A stretch of DNA of 64,000 bases from Eriocheir sinensis. Lineage: Eukaryota; Arthropoda; Malacostraca; Decapoda; Varunidae. The stretch is taken from the NCBI RefSeq assembly GCF_024679095.1, contig NC_066577.1:5904155-5968154 (forward strand), read 5' to 3'. Below, piece after piece: positions 61,526 to 64,000 of the stretch. Positions within the stretch are counted from its first letter, which is position 1. Each line of letters starts with the position of its first letter. Position numbers and translations under genes: made by a program. Below the pieces are notes generated by a model. The model did no database searches and was not told where the DNA came from. It was given only the letters and a program-made list of their open reading frames with translations.

Positions 61526-63480
61526 CTTCATTGATGCTGCAATGCTTTAGTCACCCTTGAAATAAACGAGATCACCCTCATTTATCACGTTTAACGCCAA
61601 GATAACGTTAGTATAAGGAATGACAAGATTAAATGATGAATAAATATGCATAATCAACCTTCTAGTGACCTCAAACAAGCAAATAAACAGCAAGAAATAG
61701 ATTAAAATGATAAAAATCTGGACTTCTTCATGGATGCTGCAATGCTTTAGTCACCCCTTGAAATAAAAAAAAACTCATTTATCTCGTTTAACGCCAACAT
61801 AACATTAGTGTAGGGAAGTGCAAGGCTAAATAAGGAATGAATATGCATAATCAACCTTCTAGTGACCTTAAACAAGAAAATAAACAACAAGAAATAAGTT
61901 AATATGATAAAAATATGGACTTCTTCAAGGATGCTGCAATGCTTTAGTCTCCCCTTAAAATAAACAAAAAAAAAACTCTTTTATCTCGTTTAACGTCAAT
62001 ATACCGTTAGTGCAGGCAAGGGCAAGGCTAAATTAGGAATAGATATGCATAATCAACCTTCTAGTGACCTTAAACAAGAAAATAAACAACAAGAAATAGG
62101 TTAATATGATAAAAATATGGACTTCTTCAAGGATACCGCAATGCTTTAGTCTCCCCTTGAAATAAACGAAAGCATCCTCATTTATCTCGTTTAACGTCAA
62201 CATAACATTAGTGTAGGGAAGTGCAAGGCTAAATGAGGAATGAATATGCATAATCAATCTTCTAGTGACCTTAAACAAGAAAATAAACAACAAGAAATAA
62301 GTTAATATGATAAAAATATGGACTTCTTCAAGGATACCGCAATGCTTTAGTCTCCCCTTAAAATAAACAAAAAAAAAACTCATTTATCTCGTTAAACGCC
62401 AATATAACGTTAGTGTAGGCTAGGGCAAGGCTAAATTAGGAATATATATGCATAATCAACCTTCTAGTGACCTTAAACAAGAAAGTAAACAACAAGAAAT
62501 AGGTTAATATGATAAAAATATGGACTTCTTCAAGGATACCGCAATGCTTTAGTCTCCCCTTTAAATAAACTCATTTATCTCGTTTAACGTCAATATAACG
62601 TTAGTGCAGGCAAGGGCAAGGGTAAATTAGGAATAGATATGCATAATCAACCTTCTAGTGACCTTAAACAAGAAAGTAAACAACAAGAAATAGGTTAAAA
62701 TTATAAAAATATGGACTTCTTCAAGGATACCGCAATGCTTTAGTCTCCCCTTGAAATAAACGACATCACCCTCATTTATCACGTTTAACGCCAAGATAAC
62801 ATTAGTATAAGGAATGACAAGATTAAATGATGAATAAATATGCATAATCAATCTTCTAGTGACCTTAAACAAGCAAATAAACAACAAGAAATAGGTTAAA
62901 ATTATAAAAAATATGGACTTCTTCAAGGATACCGCAATGCTGTAGTCTCCCCTTGAAATAAACGAGCAAGCTAACTTTAATCCGTATTCACACATAATTA
63001 ACAATGAAATAGGCAATGGCAATGTTCAATAAGGAACTAATATGCATAATTATCCCGTATTGACCTCTAACAAGCAAATAAACAGCAAGAAATAGGTCAG
63101 AATGAGAGAAATGTGACCTTCTTCATGGATGCAGCAATAGTTTAGTCACCCCTTGAGATAAACCAGAAAGCCTTCATTTATCTCAATTTATACTTAATTA
63201 ACAATGATATAAGCAGTGACAAGGTAATATAATGTACTAATAGGCATGACTGACCTTCATATGACCTCAAACAAGCAAATAAGCAGCAAGAAATAGGTCA
63301 GAATGAGATGTGACCTTCATGGATGCTGAATAGTTTTAGTCACCCCGTAAAAATAACATAATTTCAAGTTTAATGCCAAAATAACGCTGGCAGGCAACGA
63401 CAAGGTTATGTAAGGAAAAAATATGCATGATTAACCTTCTGATAACCTCAAACAAACACATAGAGGATAGGAAATAGGTT
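61526..63480 (+). repeat. ~190-bp satellite, about ten units, decaying to the right
   Basis: Same satellite as 55325-56812. The last two or three units (62960-63480) are strongly diverged, which fits an old array edge. Confidence 0.93.
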
Positions 63481-64000
63481 TAAATAAGGGAAATACTTGC
63501 ATACGTGACCCGCCTCCTCGCTATCCCCCTCCCTCTCCCTCTGCCCCACTCCTCAAATTCCTTCCATTCTTTCCTCCTTTTCTCCCTTACCTTGTGTTGT
63601 CTCTCCTTCTCCTTCCGCCAGGGGGTGCTCGGGTCCTTCAGGTCTCTCCTCGCCGCCCCATCACGCCCGCAAGGTCAGGAGAGAGGTCAAAAAAGGTCAA
63701 TATAGAGACGCACGCCTGCCCACATCAAGGTCAAGGATGGTTTGTTTACGTTTGGTTCATAGAAGATGGAGGAGGAGGGGAAGGGGGAGCAGTATCCCTC
63801 CACATTTTTCCCTACACAGCCCCTCCCGGCCCCTCCACTCCTCCTCCATCCCTTCCTCTACTTTCCTCCACTTCTCCCTCACCTCCTCCTTGCCCCTCCG
63901 CCCCTCTCGTACCTCCAAAAGCTAGAAAATGGCAAAGATAGAGGATTTTAAGGAGTACTACGATATTTCTAGAGGAGTTTTTTTGTGTGTGTGTGTATGT
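63481..64000. other. Pyrimidine-rich end of window, partial copy of 54.05-54.2 kb
   Basis: The stretch 63775-63985 repeats the 54046-54235 block with divergence. A weak exon-like segment lies at 63590-63690. The window ends in (GT)n. I do not support a gene here. Confidence 0.4.

Noticed and set aside
63590..63690. Minus-strand exon-like segment RDLKDPSTPWRKEKERQHK with GTAAGG donor
   Set aside because: No acceptor AG or in-frame ATG precedes it, and a competing + strand acceptor/donor pair overlaps it.

Overview
This window is eukaryotic and most probably from an arthropod, with a decapod crustacean as my best guess. The evidence is (TTAGG)n arthropod-telomere-type repeats at the left end, an extreme load of (GA)n, (CA)n and GGAA/GGGAA microsatellites, several decayed non-LTR (LINE) reverse transcriptases, tRNA-derived SINEs, and genes broken into short exons with GT-AG introns. 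The species assignment is inference. Almost all the long open frames are translations of tandem repeats and are not genes.

Two real protein-coding genes can be assembled exon by exon, both complete and both on the minus strand. The first is a TRAM (translocating chain-associated membrane protein, TRAM1/TRAM2 family) gene with start codon at 41203 and stop at 16187, in eight coding exons whose phases all match (1134 bp, 377 aa). The second is an NME5-type nucleoside diphosphate kinase homologue with a C-terminal Dpy-30 motif, start at 49961 and stop at 45180, in five phase-matched exons (606 bp, 201 aa). They lie head to tail about 4 kb apart. TRAM acts at the ER translocon. NME5 is known as a component of motile-cilia/flagellar radial spokes, so an intact copy is a point of interest if the animal is a decapod with aflagellate sperm. 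TRAM has UPR-type TGACGTGG sites upstream, and NME5 has a perfect RFX X-box and five copies of CCGGATAATCG upstream.

Layout: 0.2-1.4 kb, composite of (TTAGG)n and a ~115-bp spacer; 1.4-4.4 kb, two dead LINEs; 4.5-8.2 kb, microsatellites and minisatellites; 8.2-16.2 kb, a non-coding domain in which a GTAAACAA-rich arm, a GC-box/CRE core (eight TGACGTCA palindromes) and a TTGTTTAC-rich arm follow one another; 16.2-41.2 kb, the TRAM gene, whose introns are filled with transposons and satellites; 42.8-45.2 kb, a domain of dispersed TTGCCA motifs; 45.2-50 kb, NME5; 50-64 kb, GGGAA arrays and a repeated block of 104-bp array, ~500-bp element, GGAAG tract and ~190-bp satellite, with nested DNA transposons.

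The recurring theme is that mobile elements carry, or have turned into, tandem arrays. Four SINEs with target-site duplications end in about 4 to 18 copies of a 109-bp unit. A 35-bp satellite begins with an intact TTAA-flanked MITE terminus. An 80-bp satellite has an inverted single copy at its far side. A pogo-like element starts with a tandem array of its own terminal repeat. A 104/105-bp repeat occurs at six places with different copy numbers. This transposon-terminus-to-satellite pattern is the most unusual thing I can support here.
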